DNA of 64,000 bases from contig NC_047068.1 of assembly GCF_902459465.1 (NCBI RefSeq), positions 15,771,195 through 15,835,194 of the forward strand, read 5' to 3'. This DNA is from Asterias rubens (taxonomy: Eukaryota > Echinodermata > Asteroidea > Forcipulatida > Asteriidae). A program made the translations under genes and the position numbers. Numbering within the stretch: position 1 is the first letter of the stretch; each line of letters starts with the position of its first letter. The notes beneath the pieces are model-generated. The model searched no databases. It was not told the origin of the DNA and saw only the letters and a program-made list of their open reading frames with translations. Positions 11,301-22,700 of the stretch are shown here, in pieces.

Positions 11301-13481
11301 TTTCACTGCTACTAATAATTGGCTAACTTTTTCGAGCAATGGCTCAGATGAAAGCATGTACTTTCTCGACCCCATCAAAATACCTATTTAATTTTAAATA
11401 AAAATGTTTGGGTCAAATCGGCAAAAAATCGGACATAGCATTTTTAATAACTCATTAATAGAATACTATTTTAAATTCATAAGTAATAGAATGAAAATGA
11501 AAAAGTGTTGGCTAGATACGGACATTTTTTTCGCAGGTGAATTACCTAGACGTGATTGTAAACAACGCACCTGAAGGTAGATAAATAATTTGAAAAAATC
11601 CAAACAAACCCTCTAATTCTATGGAAAATTAATGTCAGCACGTGCTCTGCCAACGTATTGTATACAATGTATTTTGTAGGCCTACGTTCGTCTCACAAAC
11701 AGGTGTCTCGTTTGAGAGCAGCACCGTATGGCATAGGGCAGAGCCTTATATTGGGAGAGTTGCGACAATTTGCGATTAGAAGCCATTTAGTTCCCCCAAG
11801 AAACGGATGGGTGAACACGGGGTGCCAGACAAAATGGCTTCCAGCAACTACGTGACCAAAAGAAAACTGGTCCCTCCATGTCGCAACTCTCTCAATACAC
11901 AGGTCTGGCATTGGGGGTACGGTCTCCACCAAACTAAAGCCCTGTCTTTTTGGAGACCCATGCATAAAATCTGTATTTATCCCTCTGTTTTCTTCATTGA
12001 TTAAATGTAAAATCAAGTTTTGAATTTGAATAGAATTTCCACTTACATATAATTTGAGATGTAGAGCTGTGCAGGAAGCTCGGCTTGGATGGAGAGTCGA
12101 ACCAAAATCAACAGTAAGAAAAGAAGAACCAGGGCTCCGCCTCGAAAAAAATGACATCTTTGCCAGCCTCCCACACTCTCTGCGTTGAGGTTCCATAGGG
12201 CTTTGCACATTCCAAACTTGGGGACAGTTAGGTAATAATACAAAGCAATGGACAAAAGACTCACCCAAATGGACAGTTTTGTCAAAATGTTATGCAAATG
12301 AATCGGCTTGGTTAAACTTGTCCAAGTCGGTGCGTGAGTTACGAGTTACAAGGAGGAAATGACCATCTTAGGTCGTTTCCGAATTAATGGCTTCAACAAA
12401 TTCTCCCGTTTTTTTTTTTTACATTTTAGATTGTTCTTTCGTGACTGAAGCTTCACCCGACCGTGGCTTCACATTCATTTTGAATCCACTGGTACCGCCT
12501 TTCCGGTTAAGCTTTGAAGTGAAAGCTCCCAGCAGAGCTATGATACTCCTGGCTTCAGAAAAGACGAGTGGTTCCGTCTTTGCCGAGATAGGTGAATATT
12601 AAAACAATTGCATTGACCGCCATCTTTGATGTCAAACAATGGAACTGACGTGCATGCGTGACGCCGCTGCGCACAACACTCAATCAACCAATGACATCTC
12701 TTCATTTATGTCAGTGTGGGAACTGATTAGGGGTCCATTGAATACAATTGAATTATTAAGACAATACAATTGTTCCCTTCCATTCGTGTTTCTTGAAACG
12801 GCGGGAAATCAAGATGCCGCGCCACGATGATAACCGCGCTCAAACATATGGTCCTTGTTCCATACTTCCACATACTAAGCGAGAAACTTGCTCTATGCAC
12901 GAAGCAACGGAAACTGTCCTTTGTTAGGTCTATATACATCGCCCGTTAATAGGGGCAAGGGGTACCCCCACCCCAATGTTCACCCATACTTTACTGTTTC
13001 CTTTTCCACCGACCTACCCCCTCCCCTTGAAGCTACCCCCCCCCCCCCCCAAATTCAACGCACACAATATATACCAATACAGGGGTTATCACCTTGACCC
13101 ATATCCAGAACTAAATGGGTCATCAGTGGTAATTTTGAAAATATCGTGTTTTCTTTTTTTATAGCAATTGGGAGCAGTGACAACCAAGGGGCGTTCATCA
13201 GAACCTGTTACTCAGGTGACTCGTCACCTTGCGGTAGAGAACACAAGGTTGATACGTCGTCTGAGCAAGGTTTGTTAAGCAGTTTGAGGTTTCGCGCCTT
13301 CTGGGTTGCTCTCAGCAAAGAGGGCGTCCTCACGGTCGGCAAGGGAGGTGAGGATGCGAGTTTCTTGGAGTGGAACGCCGTTCCGTTTCATGGTCGTGAA
13401 TATCCAGAGGTACATGTTGGTATAGGTACATTTGGCGATTGGGAGAGGGGAGACTGGGTGTTCCATGCATTTTGTGAATAA
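5316..13481 (+). CDS. Secreted protein with Thr-rich 11-residue repeats and a farnesoic acid O-methyltransferase-like (PF12248-type) domain
   Basis: Three exons: 5316-5775, 12430-12591 and 13165-13481. Every junction is phase 1 with good GT-AG sites (AAAG|GTAAGT; TTTTAG|; ATAG|GTGAAT; TTTATAG|). The joined frame is 312 residues. The start chosen is the ATG at 5316 because a signal peptide follows directly (hydrophobic SALALCLTLCTVVSF, residues about 8-22). Residues about 69-153 are seven copies plus a partial copy of KLQTVPPRTTT, likely O-glycosylated. Exons 2-3 carry the FAMeT fold: FEVKAP, MILLASE, the AIGSSDNQGAFIR strand, FWVALSKEGVLTVGKGG, FLEW, VGIGTFGDW and a final WVFH. In this family the domain is common in extracellular and mucus proteins, and the enzymatic name is historical. 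No methyltransferase SAM motif is visible. The 6.65-kb first intron is full of MITEs and could hide further phase-1 exons. Confidence 0.75.
5520..5775 (+). repeat. 33-bp coding minisatellite in exon 1 of the FAMeT-domain gene
   Basis: Units of 33 bp (core CTGCAGACAGTGCCGCCAAG) encode the 11-mer KLQTVPPRTTT. Seven whole units and one partial, all in register, run straight into the splice donor at 5776. Long open frames on the opposite strand here are shadows, because the repeat unit lacks stops in several frames. Confidence 0.9.
5994..6915 (+). repeat. Direct duplication of a roughly 260-bp segment, one copy carrying a MITE
   Basis: 5994-6165 plus 6546-6656 matches 6657-6915: shared stretches include AAATTGAGTTTACTG, GCATTTCTTCGAAT, TTTTTACATCCTTGCT and AGACGTGTCAGCATCGATGC. 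The left copy is interrupted by a family A MITE; the right copy is uninterrupted. Confidence 0.85.
6162..6545. mobile_element. TTAA-flanked MITE, family A, copy 3
   Basis: TTAA at 6162-6165 and 6542-6545. The 376-bp element sits inside the duplicated segment above, whose other copy has a single TTAA at 6789-6792 at the same place. This shows the target duplication directly. Confidence 0.92.
6928..7430. mobile_element. Foldback element of about 500 bp with long terminal inverted repeats
   Basis: Left end CATAGAGCTATATATATTGA followed by CTAGAGCGCTAAC is answered at the right end by GTTAGCGCTCTAG and TCAATATATATTATAGC. Complementarity continues inward imperfectly (GGTTTTGAAGCC near 6981 against GGCTTCAAAAC near 7373). 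A 145-codon frame inside has no recognisable domain and looks incidental. Confidence 0.75.
7504..8031 (+). mobile_element. Composite foldback element, copy 1
   Basis: Starts with TTATATAACACCCGAGCAG, answered at 7838-7858 by CTACTTGGATGTTATATAA. The first module has a near-perfect hairpin at 7603-7676 (TTCGTTCCATCCGAAAAGTA against its complement). A second palindromic module at 7859-8031 begins ACAAATAATGAATG, has the base motif CGTGCAATGGTGCGAA, the tip CTCGGCTCCGCCTCG, and ends with CCATTGCACTCATAA and TGTATAATATTGC. The same two modules recur together at 27077-27560. Confidence 0.8.
8050..8808. mobile_element. Nested inverted-repeat structure with a GC-rich palindrome
   Basis: 8055-8222 is inverted relative to 8507-8645: CGCGCGCCATTGCAGGGG and GTGCACAAAGACATAAGG on the left face complements on the right. 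Next to it, 8655-8808 is a long palindrome (GCGTCCCATATCC facing GGATATGGGACGC) with the tip CTCGGCCTTCGGCCTCG. The palindrome has the layout of the composite foldback elements but different arm sequence. Confidence 0.7.
8815..9166. mobile_element. TTAA-type MITE, family B, copy 1 (left end eroded)
   Basis: Closely matches 35071-35441 through shared blocks such as TTCACAGATTTACAAA, CTTCTCTTGAAATATTA and GGTTTTCCCGTT. The right end is GTGTATAATGGCTTTAA. The left terminal repeat survives only as CTTTCGGTACAG. Part of the interior (GATTGAGCCTAAATTTTCAC) is also shared with family A. Confidence 0.7.
9167..11078. other. Part of the first intron of the FAMeT-domain gene, no exon recognised
   Basis: 9170-9460 looks like degenerate dispersed repeat. 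The rest is AT-rich, with poly-T/poly-A tracts near 10240 and 10390. No additional exon with a convincing phase-1 frame was found. Confidence 0.35.
11079..11447. mobile_element. TTAA-flanked MITE, family C, copy 1
   Basis: TTAA at 11079-11082 and 11444-11447. Terminal inverted repeats are AGATGCTATGTCAGATTTTT on the left and ATCGGACATAGCATTTTT on the right. It matches 49754-50111 in the same orientation, including GTATCACCCGCTCTAACG and AAGAATTGGTCACGTGATAT. Confidence 0.85.
11748..11908. mobile_element. Short TIR element
   Basis: TATTGGGAGAGTTGCGACA at the left is matched by TGTCGCAACTCTCTCAATA at the right. Inner sequence also pairs partly (GAAGCCATTTAG against AAAATGGCTTCC). A 191-codon frame across it on the minus strand is judged spurious. 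Confidence 0.65.
12605..12720. repeat. Fragment of the TATAGACCCC palindromic MITE family
   Basis: GCCATCTTTGATGTCAAAC and nearby sequence correspond, inverted, to the arm of the complete element at 41865-42018. Confidence 0.45.
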
Positions 13482-13689
13482 GTGAAAGCTCATTTTCTTT
13501 AAATTAATAATAATCGATTAGAAGAAAAAAACAATTATGCATAAATTGTATTTAATTTATTTGTATAAAATTATATAAGGGATAAGACAAGGGAAGAGAA
13601 TTCGTTAGATGTGGTAGGAAAAACCCAATGAATTATTCTAGGAAAACCCACACAGTCAGGGACTAAAAAACAAACCAATCAACTATAGT

Positions 13690-14225
13690 GCCCTTCTCTA
13701 CTACTACCGCGGAGTACATTTTCAGAATTAGGGAGACTTCCCAGTTCTGAAAAGCACTGCCGGTGTCGCATGCAATTATGTCCTGTATGCAATACTATCC
13801 GGAGGACATTGTTGCATGTGCAATAATGTCCGCCTGACTGTTTTGCATTTAACAAAATTATGCAATCGTGTCTGCCCGGACGCTGCTGAAAAGTGCAATT
13901 GTGTCGGCCCGAACACATTTGCATATGCAGTTGTGTCCGCCCGTGCAAAACCGTCCTCGCAGTAAATTAACCGCCATTTGGTCGACGGAACACGTTCAAC
14001 ATTTTGTTTAAAAGCTTAGTGCATGTCATGAATGACATGGGAAATGTTAATGTTACGCGCGCACATACATGTCCACCGGACGGTTTTTGCATAGCCCCGG
14101 ACACGATTACATATGCAAAAGTGTCCGGAGCGGACAGTATTGCATGTCGGACACAATTGCATCTGTCACCGGCCTTGCTTTTTTTAAAACTACTACCTGG
14201 GCGGAGAGTAGACCATCGGCCGCGG
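13690..14225. repeat. Degenerate foldback built from a TGCAATTGTGTCCG motif
   Basis: Between the 3' end of the FAMeT-domain gene and AT-rich intergenic DNA, the motif TGCAATTGTGTCCGCCCG and variants recur at about 13770-13940. The complementary form CGGACACAATTGCAT recurs at about 14090-14165. Outer ends also pair loosely (ACCGGCCTTGC region against the left GCACTGCCGGTG). Confidence 0.6.
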
Positions 14226-14229
14226 GGTT

Positions 14230-17200
14230 ACAAACTTTGCTTTTAGTGGATTGAGGAGGCCAAATCAAAACCATAAAATGTCTACATTCAGTGTCAGAAT
14301 ATCAACAACAAATTCCGTTTACGCTAGGTATTTACGACAACTACAACAGTAACGTTTATTGTGACTTTATTGTGACGTATGTTCGTAATACACGTAATAT
14401 ACGTACATTTAATAAGTTCACAAATGACACAAATCAATCATAATCTCCCAGTGAAGGCTTTTGTTTATATAATACAGCGTAGCGATAATAAAGATTAGTT
14501 TATAATACAACAATAATTAATATGCACAATGAATATATGAGATTACGACAAGTGAGGTTTTGTTTTAGAAATGAAGTTTGGTATTATTTTGTATTGATGT
14601 ATCTTTCTGGAAATATGAAACTACAGGGGTCTGGTCACCGTAACAAGTGAAAAGGTATTATACAGGATTGGTAAGGATCAACAAAACTTTAATTTTCAGT
14701 CTGTATAAGCTTACATATTATGAAGTTCATACTAAAACAAAATTTCCCTGCGAAATATTTCCCTCTGAAATAAAGTCAAATTCGAAAAAATTGTATCTGA
14801 AAACCAAAAATAAAATAAAAACCGCAATAACTGATTTCGGTGTTACAACCCCAAATGAATGACATTTATTTTTGTGTTTACACAATGAATGAAAAATGTG
14901 CTTGGTTTTTTACATTGTTTTCTTTCTGACTGACACAACTGATTCAGCTTAAGTTTTCACAAGTGTATTATACTATTGCGTTACTGCGTATTGATCAAAC
15001 GAAGAATGAACACTTGCCGTGAATATTTTGTCAGTTCTACCATCCTCCATGGTTCTACCAGTCCTGTATAAAACATTTCAAATAAGAATCGGGTTCAAGA
15101 GCGAAAGTGGTGACGTCATGGCACGTCATAGTTCGCCATGGCATGAGCTGACATTTGGGTTAACAATAATTCATGCAATGTTAAAGAGAGGTCCGTATAT
15201 TGTGATTATTTTTTAAACATTTTCTTTTCTTCAAATTTTCTACGATTCAGAACAAAAGAACCTCAAATCTCTGTACGTTTCACGGTTGTGAACACACACA
15301 AAATAGAAAGAAATAAGAAAAAGTACTCTTGACGATTATATATTGAGGTAATTAACAACAACGCCCCCCCCCCCCTCCCCAACCAAAAAATAATATGGCT
15401 TCCACAAAATATACCTTCATGCATTGGGCTGTTGTCATAGTTACTGTGTTAATATCACATTTTATTTTGAGGCTTTTAGGGGTACCAATCACAATCAACG
15501 TTCAACAAATATTGTTATTTGGCTGGTAACTCCTTTTGCTGCAAGGATAGTTTTATGCTTAGCACATTCGTAAGCAGCTATGTGAAATAGTCAGTGCTTT
15601 TCTTCAGTTGTTGCATTTTAACTTAGTTGACAGTGGATTTATGAAAATCAAAATTCTCGATTGGCAATCTTTTGTTATGATGTGATGTCACAGTTGCTTA
15701 GCGGTATTTAAAAAGAATAACAACAACAACAACAACAACAACCACCAAAGTAAACACTACAGCTGTTGTTGATGGTTTACAAATAACAATAGCTAGTATA
15801 CAACTACACAACTACATTATACCAACTCTATGTACAACGACCATTACTTTTACAAATTCAATTTCTAAACAATGCATTTCATTAAAAAACTCTTTTTTTT
15901 TCATTTAAATCATTACTCATACCAAATCATTCATAATTTAGTACTTATACATTATATTATAGCACTCATTAAGTCTAATTACATATTGTCTACTAAAAAA
16001 TAAAGTTGAAGCAAAAGAAGAAGAAAAATATTCAATAAATGCATATTTGTCAGGTTTAGTATAAAAAAATATTCTCAAGTTAACAGTAAACTTTTACTAA
16101 GCTATACTTTCTAACACTTGAACAATCCATTTACAAGAAAGCTGAACAATACACTGTACCCATGTATACATTTATAATTTAAAATAAAATCACCGACAGA
16201 AGTTTTGACACAAAGATTTGATTTTTGATTAATAAAGAAGATTTATCCAATCAATGTCATTTGTTGTATACTACATGTAAATGTTTTAAATTATTACTTA
16301 TCATAATGTAGATGTTTAAAGCATAAAACGTACTTTACCTTCATACTCTCACTTCATCGATTTTGTTCCGATTTTATCAAATACTTGTTTGTATTTAACT
16401 ACACCTAAACTTTATGACAAAGAAAAAACACAAACAAAATGTAAATAACTCAAATTTATATGTAATGTGTCGCTTTGACTTGGCTGCAGCCATTTTGTCT
16501 GGTTCCCTTTTAGTGAGTACAACTAAAGTACATGTAAGGAACCAGACTATTATTATGCAGTATGTAACAATAGCCCCACTGAAACCACAGTTTATGCTTA
16601 TGTAATTCATAAAGGGCAGTATCAGTGGTATCGATTTGTTGCAATGATTTACAGCAACAAAGAGAGAATTATAAATAGTTTGAAAGCTGGTACATTATTC
16701 CAACCTTTTTGTTTCAACATAATTGCAGACAATGGGTAAACTTTTATGGGGGATTTGGTAATGAACACATTTTTTTCTTCTTCATAACTCGCATAAGTTG
16801 TATTGATTAAGTGGATTCATTCGATTAAAGGAATTTAGCAAGTTGCACCAAAATATCAAGAAAACAAGAGTATTCATTTTACATCAAGCAGTATGGACTG
16901 AAAAACAAGTCAATAAGTTATCGTTCAGTAACAGGCATTATAAAGGTGCAAGAAACCTACTCAATATTCCAATATGAAAATTATGTTCTGTTAGCAACCA
17001 CAAAAAGGAAGTTGGGCCTTCCAAATGCAGAAGAGTCTGTCATAAAACTGCTAAGCAGTATTTCTGTTAAACATCTTTATGAAATTGGGCCCCGTGGTCT
17101 ATGGGGATTTTTTGTTTCAATTCAGCCCTGCTTTGTGAATTGGGTTAGTGTTTTTCTACATGAATTTATTTACTCAGACCCCAAATAAATAAACCAATTT

Positions 17201-17997
17201 TGTGTAAAATAGGAAACGTTTTCCAAGTTCCAAGGCAGCTGTGTTATTTCCTGAATATTGCACACCTAAAACTGTACACAACATATAAAAATAATCTGAA
17301 CATCCTCAAGAAAAACTGAAATGTAAATGAACTTTCTTCTTGGGAGATTGCCTGGAACTGGTCGCCTGTAAACTGCCTTAGTGCAAGGTACTCTAAAAAG
17401 CTTAATCGTGAATTTGGGCACAGATTTAAAAGGGGGTGGTGCTGCTTGGCCGACAAACCTGCAAGCACCTCCCAGCACTTATTACTAAAAGGAGTTGCAA
17501 TGAAATGTTATTGTGAAAATATTACAATTTTTTAATTTTTCTATTTGGTCTGAGGCCCACCGTTCACCCGGACCTTTTTTTGTTTTAGCAACACAGGCCT
17601 TTGAATGTTACTTCGCAGATATTTAAATATTGTCAACGAATTGAATCAACTTTCTATTCACTCAAGATAAGAATTAGTGAAAATCACATGTAAATTTTGT
17701 TCATCGTAACAGTGACAAAAAGTATACACTACTGGCAAAATTAATAGATTAATATTATATTGCGAAACAACATTTTGACTGCTTCATTTCTCAACAGGCC
17801 TTTCACTCTTGTCTTTTTTTTCAAATACTTTAAATGCCTTTTTAAAATACACATAAAACCTTGTCACTAAAACTTGTTTACCAACTTTTAGATTTGAACT
17901 GAATTGACATCAAAATACATTTTGGTCACAGCACATTTAAACACTGACGGCCTTGCATCCGTTCTTTGTAGGAGATTTCTGCGCTGCTTGTTCACAG
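14230..17997. other. AT-rich intergenic region, no gene recognised
   Basis: No exon with domain character on either strand. It holds a C-run near 15364, an (AAC)n tract at about 15716-15742, and at 17320-17470 a fragment sharing GAGATTGCCTGGAACTGG with 42640-42690. It may include 3' UTR sequence of the epsin gene if the possible 3' UTR intron (donor at 19710) is real. Confidence 0.35.
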
Positions 17998-18433
17998 GGT
18001 CTAGTTTCATAGAACTGCTTACAAACAACTTTCTGCTAAGCAAAAATTAGCAGGATATCAGTTACAGACAGCACTGTAGCATGGTATTTTGGCTGGTAAA
18101 CTAACTCTAGTAAGCATGTTTGTGCTTAGCAACTTTGTTGTGCTTAAAAGCAGCTCCATGAAATTAAGACCAGGGCCAAATACATCGTGCAATAGGTTGT
18201 GATTGGTCAATACGTAATGGGGCGGAGCTTAACTGATCAGTCTATTTCATTGAGTTGCCTAAGCTGAAAATATTACTTAGCAATTTCCTGCCAAGCAAAA
18301 ATGAGCAGAATACCAGTCACAGATTGTGCATTCACACATGGTAGTTTGGTTGGTAACCTTATTCTGGTGAGCATAATTTTGCAGCACTTTGCCGGTTTTG
18401 ATGTTTGTTAAGCAGCTCTATGAACTTAAGACC
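17998..18433. mobile_element. Two adjacent MITE family D copies
   Basis: 17998-18172 and 18240-18433 each begin near TTTCATAGAACTGC / TTTCATTGAGTTGC and end near GCAGCTCCATGAAATTAAG / GCAGCTCTATGAAC, with internal AGCAAAAATTAGCAGGATA and GGCTGGTAA. They belong to a family with a CCAATTTCATAGAGCTGC-type inverted terminus, present about seven times here. Confidence 0.65.
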
Positions 18434-18587
18434 ACCTTTCCCATCTGCCGCTTCACACGACTGCAGCAAAGACGCCACATGCTAAGAAGATTGCAGGTGA
18501 TTCAACCTGTGGATAAAGCATTCAAAAAAGTATCTTAAGCAATATGCAAAAAACAAGTTACATCGGGATACTTTTAGATTGCTTAGT

Positions 18588-18690
18588 GGCAGCAAACTTA
18601 CCAGGTGAAATCCACTGGTAATGGGCACATGCTCAGAAAATTTACCTGGTAACTCTGCTGCCACCTAGTGTTCAAAAGTCTCCAATTGTT
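18588..18690. repeat. Short palindromic repeat, CAGCAGACTTACC family
   Basis: GGCAGCAAACTTACCAGGTG pairs with TTTACCTGGTAACTCTGCTGCC. A fuller copy lies at 26286-26432 and a fragment at 40570-40612. Confidence 0.6.
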
Positions 18691-19285
18691 TCCAAAGGCA
18701 GCAGGCATACAACTGTTTGTGATCAAATCAAGGACATTTCCAGGCCAAGCCAGACATTTTACTTTTGTTTTGTTTTACGCCGTTCTTGTTAAGCACAACA
18801 GAGCTAACGTGCAGTACGGATTGACACGTGCAAGGGACCGGCCGGTTCTTTAATCACAAGTTCATTGGACTACCCCAAATCCCAGAGCCAGTACTTTGAT
18901 TATAAACTTACTAGAATCTGGTGGTGCAAAATCATTTGTAATCGCAGTTTGAGAAAATTTCATTTTTAAAAGAGAAAAATAAAAAATAAATAATAAAAAA
19001 ATACTGTTGAAACCCTCCAACAATGGAGTGAAACAATAAAAACACTTCATTACAGTAACCGATACAATATCCATTTCTTTTAGCCAAACTAAATACAGTT
19101 CAAGGCATGACTCAATCTTGTGACTTCCACTTACATTCGACTCTTATTATAACAAGGTTGCAGGGACTGTCCAAATTACCGCTTAATAACAGGAAAGTTG
19201 TTATAAGAGTACATCAAAACACAGAAACACAAAGCTGAAATCAAATTCGTGACTTCAAAATGAACTGTTTGTAAGCAGAACCTCT

Positions 19286-19672
19286 TTAAAGGCAGTGGAC
19301 ACTATAGGTAATTACTCAGAATAATTATTATCACAAAACCTTTCTTGATTACGAGTAATGGGGAGAGGTTGGTGGTATAAAACATTGTGAGAAACGGCTC
19401 CCTCTGAAGTGACGTAGTTTTCGAGAGAAAGAAGTAATTTTCCACGAACTTGATTTCAAGACCTCAGATTTAGAATTTGAAAGCATCTGAAAGCACACAA
19501 CTTCGTGTGACCATGGTGCCACACGGATGTTTTTTCTTTCATTAATATCTCGCAACTTCGACAACCGATTGAGCTCAAATTTTCACAGGTTTGTTATTTT
19601 ATGCATATGTTGAGATACACCAACTGTGAAGACTAGTCTTTGACAATTACCAATAGTGTCCAGTGTCTTTAA
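19286..19672. mobile_element. TTAA-flanked MITE, family A, copy 4
   Basis: TTAA at 19286-19289 and 19669-19672, with AGGCAGTGGACACTATAGG and its inverted partner. It lies just downstream of the epsin stop codon, inside the putative 3' UTR intron or 3' flank. Confidence 0.85.
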
Positions 19673-19728
19673 TGAGTGCCATGGTAATAGGTTTAATTTG
19701 TTGTACATACCTGTGATGCCGAGATGTC

Positions 19729-22700
19729 CTAGAGAAGGAATGGGTTGTTAGCTTGCTGAGGCTGCATATGACTCTGGGGGGCACCTCCTCCACTCAACGG
19801 GATCAGCGGTGGCGGCAGACTGATCCCAGCCCCGCCCATATTAGCAGAGAAGCCCGCACCTGCCCCATAGTTTACCTCTTGCTGCATGCCCATCATAGGC
19901 TCCGCCCTCATCTGGTTGATCGTTGGGGCGGGTTGGCGCTGCTGTTGGAACGGGTTCTGGTGTTGTTGGGCAGCTGGGCCTGTCGAGATTGCCGAGCTCA
20001 TGGACATTCCCGAGCCGGCTGGCATTCCCGAGCCCAGGAATGGATTTGGCGCCTGCGGTAAGAGCTGGGCTGGCTTGGGCGGGCCGACCAGGGAATCCAA
20101 GTTGACTAGGCTCGAATTCACACCGAGAAAATCTTCCGGTTTGGTGGCCGCCTTCTTCTGCTGCTCTAAGGACTGCTGCTGTATCGACTGTTGCATTCCG
20201 GTCATATCAAAGACCCCGCTTGCTGTGATGGTGTTCTGCTGCTGCATCATTGGCGCACTGCCAAACAGATTACCATTACTACTTGGTGGGACAGCGGCAT
20301 TGTTAGCGGTGTTGGAACGAAGCAGGTCAAAATCGGAATCCACATCGTTGGGCGGGATGCCTTGACCAGCTGCCCATGGATCATTCTGTAGGGGCATGGC
20401 GGTTGGAACGCTTGCTGGGCTACCCCAGGGATCGACAGCTGGTTGAACTGTTGGCATCGCGGGGGCCCATGGGTCGGCAGCTGGGGCAGGGACTGGGGCC
20501 GGTGCAGGGGGCGGGGCAGCCAGGACAGCCCAAGGATCATTCTGAAGAGGAGGTGCTGCAACTGGGTTGACAGTTGGTGCCCATGGGTCGTTAGCTCGCT
20601 GGTTTGGTGGGGAATCAGTGTTCTGCATGGGAGGGTGAGAAGAGCGTGGTTGATCTCTAGCCAGGAGTAGCAAACTTGCCTTTTTCTTTAAGACTGGTCC
20701 TGTATGCTCTTGTGTTGTGTTCTGTGCATGGCGAAGCCAACAGTCATGTAAACATAGTGCCTTCATATTTTGAAGTTTTATTTTGGTATTAAATTAGTGT
20801 AAGTTTTTATAGGTAGATTTTGTCAGCCCAAGAAACTCTTTTTTTTTTTTTATTGTCCAGAGTTTTGGCTTGTGGATAATTTAAATAAATGAAAAATAAA
20901 TTCCTTTTTTAGTTTGAATGGAAGTTAAAATTGACGATGAACTAATTATTTTGGGTTAGACGTTTTTAACAATGCAGTGATCATATTAGTGAACCAAAAG
21001 TTGCACAGGTGAGCACAGAACACAATGAAAAGAAGCATAGTAAACCAAATAAAATACATCATGGCCAAATTTCATAGGGAAGCTAGAGCAGCAAATAGGT
21101 GCTTGCAAAAAACTTCTGCTCAGCAAAATTGAGAAGGATACAAGTCACAGGTAAGACATGTGGAATGGTATGCTGGTTGGTAAAGCATAATTTTGTAGTG
21201 TCTACATGTAGCTACTTTTTGTGTTTTAGCAGCTCTATGAAATTAGGCACATGAAAAAATTCCTTAAAATCCACCTCAACCCCCCACCCAATATTCCGAC
21301 AAGCTAGTAAACAACCTCCATGATATATCACAGGGATGAGAAAATGACACCCAGAAGTTGGTATGGGTGCATAAATGAATCTCCCTGGATGTGCAGAATG
21401 ATAGAGTAGGATTTGAACCTTTGCATGGTGGAAATACGATACAGAAAGGTTTGCGGTAACACCATGTAATGACTATCTCTAATGAGTTGGGGTGGTTCTG
21501 AAAAGAACCGTTAGTTTCAACTCGACGTTTCGATCAGTATGCTCTGATCGTCTTCTGGAGAAAAAAACAAAAAACAGAAGACGATCAGAGCATACTGATC
21601 GAAACGTCGAGTTGAAACCAATGGTTCTCTCAGAACCACCCCAACTCATTAGAGATAGTCATTACATGGTGTTACTATAAACCTTTCTATATAGAATGAT
21701 GATAGAGCTTTATAGACTCCCTATATCATTCCAAATTGATATCTGAAGGTCTGGTTTATAACAAAACCAATATTTCATCTTTGTGATGGCAAGTTTACAT
21801 CTTTCAAGATAATCTGAAGGTACAGGGAGATCAGATGTACAGTATTCCAGTAATTAGAAACAATCCTTAAAATAATCAGGACAAATCCTGAAAAATCACA
21901 GGCCATCTTCCATTTCTGCTATTCAATATGTAACAGGTCCAGAATTAAAAATTAATACTACAGCATGTGTAAGGCACAATTTCCAGTAAATAATGCAAAC
22001 AAAATTAAAAGGTGCCAGTCAAGAAGAAATTAATGTAAAGTATTTTCCAATTGTAAGTTGGGAAAGCAAGCATGAAGAAGGTGTAAAAAAGTTTCTGCTG
22101 GAAGAGGGTGATAATTGCAGTAGTTCTTCAGGAAGGAAAATTCCAGAGATGCGGTTGGTGCTTGCTGTCACCTCGCTAATTGTGGTGTACTTTTTGTATA
22201 GTCTGTCTTTATAGTCGTGCCTATAAATCAGCATTAGGTTGGGACAATACCAATCTATGACTATCTAAAACCAGTTCTTTTCCCTACAACCTAATAGTGG
22301 GTGCACCAATACATGAAGGTGACATGCTTCCATTCTTATTGGACAATCCATTAATGTGATGGTTTGGCTCATATCCAAAACAAAAACAACCCAAACAAAC
22401 GAAAAACAAACATCCCAACAAACAAACAAACAAAACCAACCAAATAATAAATAAACCTACAATCATGAAATAAAAGGTACAAATTAAAAAAAACTAATGA
22501 ACAAATAAATGCTCATGCCCCGGTGAATTGGGTCAACACTGAACCAAAATCAAAGTTAGTTGTCTGAAGGCAACAAAAATTAAAAAGTGAGAAAAGGGTG
22601 AGGGTACCTCGTCTAGACTTTCATTGATGGCCATCTCAAGTCGTATTCTCTCGTTCTTCTGCTCTTGCCTCTGCTGGTCCGCCTCCTCTTTGCTCATCGC

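Noticed and set aside
11693-12268. 191-codon minus-strand open frame
   Set aside because: It crosses a short TIR element (11748-11908), has no domain character and lies in an intron of the plus-strand gene.
12043-12297. 84-codon minus-strand frame with two hydrophobic stretches
   Set aside because: It begins at TTG with no ATG, has no convincing splice sites and no recognisable family.
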